NCBI GenBank assembly: GCA_938009115.1
Contig: CALLHZ010000063.1
Location: 1 to 22,489 of the forward strand
Length of the DNA: 22,489 nt
Direction of reading: 5' to 3'
DNA from: an uncultured Clostridia bacterium
Lineage (GTDB): Bacteria > Bacillota > Clostridia > Peptostreptococcales > Anaerovoracaceae
Position numbers and translations under genes: made by a program. The stretch's first letter is position 1. Each line of letters opens with the position of its first letter. The notes under the pieces are model-generated. The model made no database searches. It was not told the origin of the DNA and saw nothing but the letters and a program-made list of their open reading frames with translations. Shown piece by piece: positions 1 through 8,049 of this stretch.

Positions 1-1238
1 TGGAAGATACGCCGGGGGTCACCCGGGATCGCATCGCCGCAGGCGCCGAATGGAGCGGCAGGGAATTCCTGCTCATCGACACCGGGGGCATCGAGCCGGA
101 TGCCAAGGATTTTATTTTGTCCAAAATGCGGGCGCAGGCCGAGATCGCGATGGATACCGCGGACGTGATCCTCTTTTTGGTAGACGGCCGCGCCGGCGTT
201 ACGGCGGCGGACAGCGATGTGGCTGCCATGCTTCGGCGCAAGGGCAAGGATGTGATCCTGGTCGCCAACAAGATCGATACCCAAAAGCTGCCCGACAGCT
301 TTTACGATTATTACGAGCTGGGCCTGGGTCAGCCCTTTGCCATTTCCGCCACCAATCAATTGGGACTGGGGGATCTTCTTGACGCCATCGTGGAAAAATT
401 CCCTGCCCGGGATCTTGAAAATGCAGATGACGATGCGGTGCACATCGCCATCATCGGAAAACCGAACGTCGGAAAGTCCTCCATGGTCAACGCTTTTCTC
501 GGAGAAGAGCGGGTCATCGTCAGCGCCCAGGCAGGGACCACCAGAGATTCCGTGGATACGCCTTTTGAAAAAGACGGCGTGCGGTATGTGCTGATCGATA
601 CGGCCGGGATCCGCAGGCGGAGCCGGGTCAGCGACGATATCGAAAAATACAGCGTCATCCGGGCCCTGTCGGCCATCGAGCGCTGCGATGTGGCGCTCCT
701 TGTGATCGACGCTCAGGACGGTGTCACGGAGCAGGATAAGAAGATCGCGGGATTAGCCCACGAAGCCGGCAAAGGGATCATCGTCGTGGTGAACAAGTGG
801 GATCTGATCGCCCGGGAAACCAACACGATGCGGGATTTTGAACGAACTGTGAAGCAGGAGCTTCAGTTTATGCATTATGCGCCGGTCCTCTTCACCTCCG
901 CTGTAAAAGGGCAGCGGCTGGACGGCGTCCTGAAAGCAGCCAAGGCGGTCTCGGAAGTGAGGGCGATGCGGGTTTCCACCGGACAGTTGAACAGCCTTAT
1001 CGCCGATGCGATGCTCATGAACAATCCGCCCTCAGACAAAGGAAAACGCCTCAAAATATATTATACTGCCCAGATCGGTGTCAAGCCGCCGTTGTTTTCA
1101 TTTCAGGTCAACGACAGGGAACTGATGCATTTTTCTTACGCCCGTTATCTGGAAAATAAGATCCGGGAAGGATACGGCTTCGAGGGAACATCGATCAAAT
1201 TCGTATTTCGGGAAAAAAAGGATCGGGAAAATGGATAG
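1..1238 (+). CDS. der: Ribosome assembly GTPase Der (EngA), 5'-truncated by the window edge
   Basis: Der is a tandem-domain GTPase needed for maturation of the 50S ribosomal subunit; it acts in the cytoplasm on pre-ribosomes. The reading frame is open from base 3 and shows 411 residues, so roughly the first 30 residues, including the first P-loop, lie outside the window. Visible parts of the first G domain are the G2 region TPGVTRDR, G3 DTGGIEP and G4 NKID. The second G domain starts at base 456 with GKPNVGKSS and continues with DTAGIRRR and NKWD. A KH-like C-terminal domain follows and ends in the basic, charged tail REKKDRENG. The two G domains plus KH tail are diagnostic of Der. Its last 8 bases overlap the start of plsY, which suggests coupled expression. 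Confidence 0.97.
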   Translation, partial: EDTPGVTRDRIAAGAEWSGREFLLIDTGGIEPDAKDFILSKMRAQAEIAMDTADVILFLVDGRAGVTAADSDVAAMLRRKGKDVILVANKIDTQKLPDSFYDYYELGLGQPFAISATNQLGLGDLLDAIVEKFPARDLENADDDAVHIAIIGKPNVGKSSMVNAFLGEERVIVSAQAGTTRDSVDTPFEKDGVRYVLIDTAGIRRRSRVSDDIEKYSVIRALSAIERCDVALLVIDAQDGVTEQDKKIAGLAHEAGKGIIVVVNKWDLIARETNTMRDFERTVKQELQFMHYAPVLFTSAVKGQRLDGVLKAAKAVSEVRAMRVSTGQLNSLIADAMLMNNPPSDKGKRLKIYYTAQIGVKPPLFSFQVNDRELMHFSYARYLENKIREGYGFEGTSIKFVFREKKDRENG

Positions 1239-1878
1239 CGCATTCAGTATCATCGGCGGCGCAGACGGACCGACTTCCGTGTTCCTGTCATCGGGTGGAA
1301 GCCTGCTGCTGTCAGGGCTGATCATCGTCGCCGCATATTTTATCGGAAACATCTCGCCGGCCATTCTGATCAGCAAAACGAAGGGTACAGACATCCGCCA
1401 GACCGGAAGCGGCAACGCCGGCACCACGAATATGCTTCGGACCTACGGCCGGAAGGCTGCCGCCGCCACATTGGTGATCGATCTTCTCAAAGGGGTGATC
1501 GCGGTCTTGCTGGGCGTTGCCGCGGGCGGACCATTTTTGTCCTACCTTTGCGCCGACGCGGTGATCGCGGGGCACATCTGGCCGGTACTGTACGGGTTTC
1601 GGGGCGGAAAGGGCGTTGCTACAGGGCTTGGCGTTTTGCTGGCAGTTTCTCCGGCGATGGGACTGGTGGCCGGCACCTTGGCTTTTACCGTTATCGGCTT
1701 GAGCAAGCGTGTCTCAGTAGGGGCCATGACTGCCGCAGCTGCAGTACCGTTTCTGACATGGTATTTCGTTCCGGATTTTCTGCCCTACGGTGTCATTATG
1801 ATTTCCATGATCATACTGAAACATCGGAGCAATCTGAAGCGCATCGTCAAGGGCGAAGAACCCAAGATCAAACTGTAA
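1231..1878 (+). CDS. plsY: Acyl-phosphate:glycerol-3-phosphate acyltransferase PlsY with an unusual N-terminal ADGPT motif
   Basis: PlsY is a membrane enzyme that moves an acyl group from acyl-phosphate to glycerol-3-phosphate, the first step of phosphatidic acid synthesis. Family motifs are present: GSGNAGTTNMLR near residue 56, HIWPVLYGFRGGKGVATG near residue 114, and the C-terminal KHRSNLKRIVKGEEPKI. Several hydrophobic segments fit a polytopic protein. The protein is 215 residues. About 25 residues precede the usual first membrane helix, and these contain SIIGGADGPTSVFL, a motif otherwise typical of sodium-pumping decarboxylase beta subunits. The start at 1231 has a good ribosome site (AAAAGGA at 1216-1222, spacing 8). 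A GTG at 1279 would remove the motif but has no ribosome site. It lies between der and gpsA, and GpsA makes its glycerol-3-phosphate substrate. Confidence 0.95.
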   Translation: MDSAFSIIGGADGPTSVFLSSGGSLLLSGLIIVAAYFIGNISPAILISKTKGTDIRQTGSGNAGTTNMLRTYGRKAAAATLVIDLLKGVIAVLLGVAAGGPFLSYLCADAVIAGHIWPVLYGFRGGKGVATGLGVLLAVSPAMGLVAGTLAFTVIGLSKRVSVGAMTAAAAVPFLTWYFVPDFLPYGVIMISMIILKHRSNLKRIVKGEEPKIKL

Positions 1879-1891
1879 GAGAGGTATGGAA

Positions 1892-2908
1892 ATGAAAAAA
1901 AATATTGCAGTGATGGGCGCCGGCAGCTGGGGCACGGCTTTAGCAGTGACCCTTGGCCGCAACGGTCATCGTGTCCGTATGTGGGATATCAATGACGCAC
2001 ATTTAAAAGATATCAAGGAGCACAGAGAGAACCGGCGGTTCCTGCCTGGCGTCCTCTTGCCCGAGGATGTGGATGTATCGGCAGATAAAGAAGAAATGCT
2101 CTCCGGAGCCGATCTTGTACTCTTTTCGGTGCCTGCTCAACATTTTCGCCGGGCCATGACCGACGCCCTGAATTACTTGCCAAAGGACGCGCTCATCGTG
2201 AATGTGGCCAAAGGGATCGAACAGCAAAGTCTGCAACGCATGTCGGAAATAGCTTTTTCCATCGACCCGGAACTTCGTTATGTGGTCTTGTCCGGGCCTT
2301 CCCATGCCGAAGAAGTGGGGCTGGGCATGCCCACAACAGTCGCGGTGGCCTCTCCCCGACGGGAGTGGGCGGAAGAAGCCCAGGACCTCTTCATGAACGA
2401 TTATCTGCGTATCTATACCAACGATGACGTGGCCGGCGTTGAACTCGGAGGCTCTTTAAAAAATATCATTGCGCTGGGCGCAGGGATCTCCGACGGGCTG
2501 GGTTACGGAGACAATGCCAAAGCCGCTATGATGACCCGGGGCATGACCGAGATCACAAGACTCGGCGTGCGGCTTGGCGCCGACCCATTGACCTTTTCTG
2601 GCCTATCGGGGATCGGAGACCTGATCGTTACCTGCACCAGCATGCACTCCAGAAACCGGCGGTGCGGCATCATGATCGGTCAGGGGATGCCGCCTTCGGA
2701 AGCGGTGGAAAAAGTTGGAATGGTCGTCGAAGGCATATACACTACGGATGCGGCCTACCGGCTGGCAAAGAAAGTAGATGTGGAAATGCCGATCACCGAA
2801 GCTATTTACCAGGTCATCAACGGTGAGCTCCCTGCGAAGGACGCCGTGAACCAGCTGATGTCACGGAGCAGAAAGCACGAAAACGAGGATATGCTGCTGC
2901 GGCTATGA
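1892..2908 (+). CDS. gpsA: NAD(P)H-dependent glycerol-3-phosphate dehydrogenase
   Basis: GpsA reduces dihydroxyacetone phosphate to sn-glycerol-3-phosphate, the backbone that PlsY then acylates, so the two neighbours carry out consecutive steps of phospholipid synthesis. The Rossmann glycine motif MGAGSWGTALA is at the N-terminus. Further family motifs are VLSGPSHAEEV and the substrate-domain block GSLKNIIALGAGISDGLGYGDN followed by KAAMMTRG. Length is about 338 residues, normal for the family. Two ATG codons are possible, at 1886 and 1892. The ribosome site GAGG at 1881-1884 is only one base from the first and seven from the second, so I prefer 1892 (protein beginning MKKNIAVMGAG). The stop overlaps the miaB start in an ATGA arrangement. 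Confidence 0.96.
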   Translation: MKKNIAVMGAGSWGTALAVTLGRNGHRVRMWDINDAHLKDIKEHRENRRFLPGVLLPEDVDVSADKEEMLSGADLVLFSVPAQHFRRAMTDALNYLPKDALIVNVAKGIEQQSLQRMSEIAFSIDPELRYVVLSGPSHAEEVGLGMPTTVAVASPRREWAEEAQDLFMNDYLRIYTNDDVAGVELGGSLKNIIALGAGISDGLGYGDNAKAAMMTRGMTEITRLGVRLGADPLTFSGLSGIGDLIVTCTSMHSRNRRCGIMIGQGMPPSEAVEKVGMVVEGIYTTDAAYRLAKKVDVEMPITEAIYQVINGELPAKDAVNQLMSRSRKHENEDMLLRL

Positions 2909-4293
2909 TGGATTCAAAGACTTACCATATCATCACCTTCGGCTGCCAGATGAACGAGCGGGACTCGGAGACGCTGGCCGGCATGCTGGAGACCATGGGT
3001 TACGAGCACACGGAGGAGCAGACGAAGGCAGACATAGTTCTGCTGAACACATGCAGTGTCCGGGAAAACGCTGACAAGCGTTTTTTTGGTGTGCTCGGAC
3101 AACTCAAGCACCAGCGCGAAGCTCGCCCGGAAATGACCGTAGGCGTATGCGGCTGCATGATGCAGCAGGAGCATGTGATCGACGCCCTCAAAAAAAAATA
3201 TCCTTGGGTGGATCTGGTATTCGGAACGCATAATATCCACAGATTTCCTCAATTGCTTCACGAGGTCAGGGAACAGCATGTGAATCTTGTGGATGTCTGG
3301 GACGAAGGCGGCGCCATCGTGGAGCATCTTCCGGCCAGGCGCGGATACGAGTTCAAGGCCTATGTGAATATTATGTACGGGTGCAATAATTTTTGTACAT
3401 ATTGCATCGTGCCCTATACCAGAGGGAGGGAGCGCAGCCGCCATCCGCAGGAGATCCTGCAGGAAGTGAAGGACTTGGCCGCGAGAGGAACCAAAGAAGT
3501 GACGCTTCTGGGTCAAAATGTCAATTCGTATGGAAAAAGTCCCTACGGAGAGAGCAGCTACTGCAGTAAAACTGCGCCCGGCGGCATCGATTTCGCAGGA
3601 TTGATCCGCAGGATCGACGCAGTCCCGGGCATTGAGCGGATCCGCTTTATGACATCGCATCCCAAAGATATTTCGGAAGAATTGATCCGGGCTTATGGGG
3701 AGTGCGCGCATTTATGCAAACATATCCATTTGCCGGTGCAGTCGGGAAGCGACAGGATCCTCCGGAAAATGAACCGGCACTACGACCGCGAGCAGTATCT
3801 TGAAATCACGGCCCGTCTCCAGGCTGTATGTCCGGATATCGCGATCACGACTGATATCATCGTGGGCTTTCCGGGCGAAACAGAAGAGGATTTTCAGGAT
3901 ACACTGGATCTGGTTCGTCGTGTGCGCTATGATTCGGCTTTTACATTTCTGTACTCCCCAAGAAAAGGGACGCCCGCTGAGCATTATGGGGACCAGGTGC
4001 CTGCCGCCGCGGCTCACGACCGGTTCAATCGCCTGATCGAAGTGATCCACGCCATTCAGGCGGAAAAAAGCACAGCCTACAAAGGAAAAGTCCTGCCGGT
4101 CCTCGTGGAAGGGCCCAGCAGGACGGACCCCGCTGTTTTCACCGGCCGGACCGATTCACTGAAGGTCGTGGATTTTCCGGGAGATCCCTCTATGACGGGG
4201 AAGATTATGCCGGTGCTCATCACTCGGGCCAGAACCTTCAGCCTGTACGGGGTCACAGAATATCAGAAACCAGACGGCCTACAGACTCCTTGA
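2905..4293 (+). CDS. miaB: tRNA-2-methylthio-N6-dimethylallyladenosine synthase MiaB
   Basis: MiaB is a radical-SAM methylthiotransferase that adds a methylthio group to i6A37 of tRNAs reading UNN codons. The N-terminal UPF0004 domain has its three cluster cysteines at C14 (FGCQMNERDSE), C50 (NTCSVRENAD) and C84 (GCMMQQ). The radical-SAM CxxxCxxC motif is C160, C164 and C167 in YGCNNFCTYCIVPYTRGRERSR. A TRAM domain forms the C-terminus, around LPVLVEGPSR to TGRTDSLKVVDF. At 462 residues it is a typical length. The NTCSVRENAD block and YTRGRERSR favour MiaB over the paralogues MtaB and RimO. The start overlaps gpsA, with no well-spaced ribosome site, suggesting coupling. The last 41 bases overlap the convergent cls gene. 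Confidence 0.96.
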   Translation: MMDSKTYHIITFGCQMNERDSETLAGMLETMGYEHTEEQTKADIVLLNTCSVRENADKRFFGVLGQLKHQREARPEMTVGVCGCMMQQEHVIDALKKKYPWVDLVFGTHNIHRFPQLLHEVREQHVNLVDVWDEGGAIVEHLPARRGYEFKAYVNIMYGCNNFCTYCIVPYTRGRERSRHPQEILQEVKDLAARGTKEVTLLGQNVNSYGKSPYGESSYCSKTAPGGIDFAGLIRRIDAVPGIERIRFMTSHPKDISEELIRAYGECAHLCKHIHLPVQSGSDRILRKMNRHYDREQYLEITARLQAVCPDIAITTDIIVGFPGETEEDFQDTLDLVRRVRYDSAFTFLYSPRKGTPAEHYGDQVPAAAAHDRFNRLIEVIHAIQAEKSTAYKGKVLPVLVEGPSRTDPAVFTGRTDSLKVVDFPGDPSMTGKIMPVLITRARTFSLYGVTEYQKPDGLQTP

Positions 4294-5731
4294 ATTTTAC
4301 GAGGGCGGAACGGTTGCGGTAGATGACGGGCGTGAGGCGGAAGGAATTCATCATGTCATGCTCAAACTCCTCTTCCAGCCGTTTAGCGACCGCCCTGTCG
4401 TACATGATGGCGTTGCACTCGAAGTTAAGCTTAAAGCTGCGGATATCAAAGTTGGCAGAGCCGATGGAGCTGACCTCGCTGTCGACCGTGATCATTTTGG
4501 CATGGAGAAATCCGCGGTCATAAATGTAGACTTTCACGCCGGACTCCAGCAGCGATCCCACATTGGAGTAGGTCACCCAGTAGACGAAGGGATGGTCCGG
4601 CTGATTGGGGATCATGATGCGCACGTCGACACCGGACAGCGCCGCCATTTTCAGGGCTTCATAGATGCTTTCATCGGGAATGAAATATGGCGTTTGAAGG
4701 TAGATGTTTCGCTCTGCGCCGGCGATCATTTTCAGATAGGCCAGTTTGATCTCCGTGCTGGGGCTGTCCGGTCCGCAGGAAACGATCTGAATGCCGGTGG
4801 AACTGTCCATGGGCATGAAGGTGTAGTAGTCGATGGGAATAGACAGATCTTCCCCCGATGCAAACCGCCAGTCGAGCACGAAGCGGGCATCGATGTCCTG
4901 GACGCAACCACCCTCCACCCGGATGTGAGTGTCCCGCCAGGAGCTGAAGCGGGAACTGACGCCGACGTATTCGTCGGCCACATTGAATCCCCCCAGCCAG
5001 GCCGCTTTGCTGTCGATGATCGCCAGTTTTCGGTGGTTTCTGTAATTCAGCTTGAAATTGAAAAAGCGGAATATTTTAGGCGGAAAGAAAAAAGCCACCT
5101 GACCGCCTGCCTGTATAAGCCTTCGGGTGTGTTTCCTGCGTATTTCCGAGGAACCCATGGCGTCCAGAAGAAGTCGCACGCTGACGCCCTCTTCGGCCTT
5201 TTTCGCGAGGGCTTCCAAAAAAGCCAGTCCCACGTTGTCGGGCTTCAGGATAAAATATTCGACGTGGATGTTTTTCTCCGCACGGGCGATATCATCCAGC
5301 AGTTGCGAAAACTTCTCCGTGCCCTGTGTGATCACCCGGACTCTGTTGTCCTGTGTCAGAAATGCGCTGCCGTACATTTGGTTTAGGCGGATCATATCCT
5401 TCCAGCGCGCCTCGCCCCGGTTGGAATAAACAAACAGGTTGTTTTTCATATCCTCCATCTGATTGTAGAGCGCATCGTTCATGCGCTTTTCTTCAAAATG
5501 GGAGAGCGTAAAGATTTTGTGCCTGGAAATGTTCTGGGAGAGCAGCACATAAAGAAAAATGCCGAAGCCCGGCACGATAAAAAGAATCATCAGCCAGGCC
5601 AGCGTTGCTGAAGGGTTCTTCCGCTCCAGAAAGATGATGGTAAAGGCGATGACAAAGTTTACAATATAAATCACAGCCAGAATCACAGGCGTCGCCTGCA
5701 GATACTGGCTCAGGGTAGAGGTCACGTCCAC
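4253..5731 (-). CDS. cls: Cardiolipin synthase (two-HKD phospholipase D family)
   Basis: This membrane enzyme condenses two phosphatidylglycerol molecules into cardiolipin and glycerol. The 492-residue protein begins with two membrane helices (about residues 14-34 and 42-64, the second containing LAWLMILFIVPGFGIFLYVLL). Two phospholipase-D HKD motifs follow: H233-K235-D240 in NHRKLAIID with GGFN after it, and H410-K412-D417 in HAKMITVD followed by GSANFDIRS. Domain order and length match bacterial ClsA-type synthases. The ATG at 5731 is only two bases from a GGGAG ribosome site; a GTG two codons further in (5725) has better spacing, so the true start may be there. It lies 17 bases downstream of the thioredoxin gene, probably on the same transcript. 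Its 3' end runs antisense into miaB. Confidence 0.95.
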   Translation of the reverse strand: MDVTSTLSQYLQATPVILAVIYIVNFVIAFTIIFLERKNPSATLAWLMILFIVPGFGIFLYVLLSQNISRHKIFTLSHFEEKRMNDALYNQMEDMKNNLFVYSNRGEARWKDMIRLNQMYGSAFLTQDNRVRVITQGTEKFSQLLDDIARAEKNIHVEYFILKPDNVGLAFLEALAKKAEEGVSVRLLLDAMGSSEIRRKHTRRLIQAGGQVAFFFPPKIFRFFNFKLNYRNHRKLAIIDSKAAWLGGFNVADEYVGVSSRFSSWRDTHIRVEGGCVQDIDARFVLDWRFASGEDLSIPIDYYTFMPMDSSTGIQIVSCGPDSPSTEIKLAYLKMIAGAERNIYLQTPYFIPDESIYEALKMAALSGVDVRIMIPNQPDHPFVYWVTYSNVGSLLESGVKVYIYDRGFLHAKMITVDSEVSSIGSANFDIRSFKLNFECNAIMYDRAVAKRLEEEFEHDMMNSFRLTPVIYRNRSALVKFKESVGRLVSDIL

Positions 5732-5748
5732 ACTCCCGTCAGATACTG

Positions 5749-6075
5749 CTACAGAATGGCGTCAAGTTTCCTCTTGAAATCGATTTCGGACATGGTCCCG
5801 TCGTGCCGCTCGGTCATAACGCCGGCCTTGAAGAACATGAAGCACGGTATGCTCATCACTTTGTTCTTGATGGCAAGGCGCTTTTGATCGTCTGTATTGA
5901 CCTTGCAGAATACGATTTTACCATCGTATTGTTCGGCTAACTGGTCATAAAGCGATACCATGGACATGCAGGGTCCGCACCAGTCCGCGTAAAAATCCAC
6001 CACGGCTGCCTGGGCTCCGGACAGAACGGTCTCGAAATTCTCATCGGTAAGGTATGTGATTTTATCAGACATCAT
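5749..6075 (-). CDS. Thioredoxin
   Basis: This is a small cytoplasmic disulfide reductase of about 108 residues, the usual thioredoxin length. The active site WCGPC is at residues 32-36, in FYADWCGPCMSM. The cis-proline loop is MSIPCFMFF. Two details differ from the textbook protein: methionine instead of lysine or arginine follows the active site, and a cysteine follows the cis-proline. I place the start at the ATG ATG pair (6075 or 6072), because AAAGGAG lies just upstream. A longer open frame reaching 6114 would start inside the -10 box of its own promoter and is not used. It is followed by cls after 17 bases. Which reductase feeds it cannot be seen here. Confidence 0.93.
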   Translation of the reverse strand: MMSDKITYLTDENFETVLSGAQAAVVDFYADWCGPCMSMVSLYDQLAEQYDGKIVFCKVNTDDQKRLAIKNKVMSIPCFMFFKAGVMTERHDGTMSEIDFKRKLDAIL

Positions 6076-6113
6076 GTGCTCCTTTCGAACGTACATTTTC
6101 CTGATGCAAATCA

Positions 6114-6142
6114 ATTATATCATTGGAATCAGGGCTTTGCAA
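6114..6142 (-). promoter_or_regulatory. Sigma-A-type promoter for thioredoxin-cls
   Basis: On the minus strand a -35 box TTGCAA (6137-6142) and a perfect -10 box TATAAT (6114-6119) are separated by exactly 17 bases. Transcription would begin near 6106, leaving a leader of about 30 bases before the ribosome site of the thioredoxin gene. It is divergent from the promoter region of the M50 peptidase gene. Confidence 0.75.
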
Positions 6143-6166
6143 GTTGTGGCAGGAAGGCGGAAAAGA

Positions 6167-6175
6167 TGATACAAT
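6167..6175 (+). promoter_or_regulatory. Possible extended -10 promoter for the M50-to-MurE-like operon
   Basis: TGATACAAT fits an extended -10 element (TGn followed by TACAAT, five of six consensus bases). No convincing -35 box is found 16-18 bases upstream. A start near 6182 would give a leader of about 40 bases before the GTG at 6222. The position, divergent from the thioredoxin promoter, is where a promoter is expected. Confidence 0.4.
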
Positions 6176-6221
6176 ACTTCTTGTACAGAGAATATTCAGT
6201 CAATTATGGAAAGGATGCAGC

Positions 6222-6977
6222 GTGCAGCGTTTTTTAAGAGGCCCGGTCCCTATACTATTTCTGCTTTTATTTGTTATGGGTCCGCTTCGGGCCTTCACCG
6301 GAGGCGGCATTCAGCAAGTATCTCAATGGGTCCTGGATACGGTGCTGCTGCTCCCCGGCGTGGTGATCGCGCTCTCTTTTCATGAGTACGCCCACGCAAA
6401 GGTCGCTCAGCTGGCCGGCGATACTACGCCGGAGCGGATGGGGCGGGTGACCATTGACCCCAGAGCCCACATCGACCCTATGGGAATGCTTGCGCTGATC
6501 CTCGTCCGATTCGGCTGGGGGCGTCCGGTCATTGTGAATCCGGCCAATTTCAAAAGCAGGCGCAGGGACAGCATTCTGGTCGGCCTTTCCGGCGTGACGG
6601 CCAATCTGCTGCTGGCGATCCTGTTTGGAGGGATCATTTTTCTGTCCGGCGCTGTTTCGCCGGTATTTTTCAACAGCGCTTTCGGCGGTCTGGTCGGCGC
6701 GGTACTGATCCAGGTCGTGGTCATCAATGTGACGCTGATGCTGTTCAACCTTCTGCCGATCCCGCCGCTGGACGGCTTTGGCGTTCTGTCGGATCTTTTT
6801 CATCTCCATGGAACCCGATTTTATACCTTTGTCCAGCAATACAGCTTCCCGATCCTGATGACAGCCATCCTTTTGGGCCTTCCTTCAAAAATCCTGTCGG
6901 GCCCGCTGATATACATCGTTGACTGGATCATGGCCGGCCTGTACGGCGTGACCGGCTGGTGGATGCTTCTTTCGTAG
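6222..6977 (+). CDS. Site-2-protease-like M50 membrane metallopeptidase
   Basis: This is a polytopic membrane protein of the M50 family (YwhC/SpoIVFB-like), zinc proteases that cut substrates within the membrane. The zinc motif is HEYAH in VIALSFHEYAHAKVAQLAGD. The third ligand is probably the aspartate in FNLLPIPPLDGFG, the family's NPxDG-like motif. RMGRVTIDPRAHIDPMG and WGRPVIVNPANFK are also hallmarks. The frame is open back to 6123, but I choose the GTG at 6222 because AAAGGA (6210-6215) stands six bases before it and the first membrane helix begins shortly after; this gives 251 residues. The substrate is unknown. It lies 13 bases upstream of the M42 peptidase gene and opens a six-gene run. 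Confidence 0.88.
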   Translation: MQRFLRGPVPILFLLLFVMGPLRAFTGGGIQQVSQWVLDTVLLLPGVVIALSFHEYAHAKVAQLAGDTTPERMGRVTIDPRAHIDPMGMLALILVRFGWGRPVIVNPANFKSRRRDSILVGLSGVTANLLLAILFGGIIFLSGAVSPVFFNSAFGGLVGAVLIQVVVINVTLMLFNLLPIPPLDGFGVLSDLFHLHGTRFYTFVQQYSFPILMTAILLGLPSKILSGPLIYIVDWIMAGLYGVTGWWMLLS

Positions 6978-6990
6978 TAGGAGACAAGCA

Positions 6991-8049
6991 ATGAAAAACA
7001 TAAAAAAATATACAGATATGGCTTTGCGGCAGGCCCTGGCGCTGCTGGCGATACCCAGCCCCAGCGGCTACACCCGCGAAGCTGGCCAGTGGCTGGTCAG
7101 GGTCTTTGAAGAAATGGGCTATCAGCCCCAATCGACCGTAAAGGGCGGTGTGCTCGTGGATCTGGGCGGCAGGGAGTCCGGGAATGGGGTGATGCTCCAG
7201 TCTCATATCGATACACTGGGCGGCATGGTGGCTGAAATCAAATCCGACGGACGGTTGCGTATCGTGCCGGTGGGGTCTTTGAATCCCAATAATACTGAAA
7301 CGGAAAACTGCACGGTCATCACAAAATTTTCCGGCGTGCGGGAAGGCACGTTTCAGTTGATCAACGCCTCCACCCACGTGAACAAGAATTACAGCGAGAC
7401 ACTGCGGAAGTTTGAAGGGATGGAAGTGGTGCTGGACGAGGATGTCAGCGATCGGGAAGATGTGGAAGCCTTGGGGATCTCGCCCGGCGACTTCGTTTGC
7501 TTTGAACCCCGAAGCCGTGTGACGGAAAGCGGATACATCAAAAGCCGCTTTCTTGACGACAAGCTCTCTGCCGGCATCCTGGCGGCTTACGCAAAATACC
7601 TGAAGGACCGAAAAAAGTTGCCGCAAAGGCACGTATATCTTTATTTTACGGTCTTTGAGGAAGTTGGCCACGGCGCGGCAGGCAACATCCCGCCGGACGT
7701 GACCGAAGCGATTTGCGTAGACATGGGCTGTGTAGGAGAAGGGCTCACCTGCACCGAACGGATGGTTTCGATCTGCGCCAAGGACAACGGCGGCCCCTAT
7801 CACTATGACGTGGTCCGAGGCCTGGAAGAAGCGGCGATCCGCGCCGGAGCAGAGTATGCTGTGGATGTGTATCCCGACTATCTGTCCGATGTGCGGGCGA
7901 CGCTGGGCGCCGGCCTTGACGTGCGGCACGGCTGCATTGGACCCGGTGTATATGCTTCTCACGGCTATGAAAGAAGCCACCGGGAGGGTGTGGAAAATAC
8001 GCTGAAGCTCTTGGATGCCTATCTGGACGGAACGAAAGAGGAAGAATAG
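6991..8049 (+). CDS. M42 family metallo-aminopeptidase
   Basis: This is a cytoplasmic two-metal aminopeptidase of the M42 (glutamyl aminopeptidase / TET / FrvX) family, which trims short peptides and usually assembles into large oligomers. The family's metal and catalytic positions are visible in order: H72 and D74 in QSHIDTLGG, the DDKLSAG aspartates at 189-190, E223-E224 in VFEEVGHG, D244 in VDMGC, and the histidines at 324 and 330 in YASHGYERSH. Length (352 residues) is normal. The ATG at 6991 has an AGGAG ribosome site. It sits between an M50 peptidase and folD with almost no spacing. Annotation as an endoglucanase, an old name for this family, would be wrong. Confidence 0.93.
   Translation: MKNIKKYTDMALRQALALLAIPSPSGYTREAGQWLVRVFEEMGYQPQSTVKGGVLVDLGGRESGNGVMLQSHIDTLGGMVAEIKSDGRLRIVPVGSLNPNNTETENCTVITKFSGVREGTFQLINASTHVNKNYSETLRKFEGMEVVLDEDVSDREDVEALGISPGDFVCFEPRSRVTESGYIKSRFLDDKLSAGILAAYAKYLKDRKKLPQRHVYLYFTVFEEVGHGAAGNIPPDVTEAICVDMGCVGEGLTCTERMVSICAKDNGGPYHYDVVRGLEEAAIRAGAEYAVDVYPDYLSDVRATLGAGLDVRHGCIGPGVYASHGYERSHREGVENTLKLLDAYLDGTKEEE

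Noticed and set aside
4200..4320. Terminator between miaB and cls
   Set aside because: No stem followed by a T run was found in either direction.
4358..5386. Plus-strand open frame (342 codons) inside cls
   Set aside because: It is antisense to the HKD motifs of cls and its translation resembles no protein I know.
6076..6114. N-terminal extension of thioredoxin
   Set aside because: It would begin inside the perfect -10 box of its own promoter; AAAGGAG is placed for the ATG pair at 6075/6072.
6123..6221. N-terminal extension of the M50 peptidase from a TTG
   Set aside because: It would run across the proposed promoter and lacks a ribosome site; the GTG at 6222 has one with good spacing.
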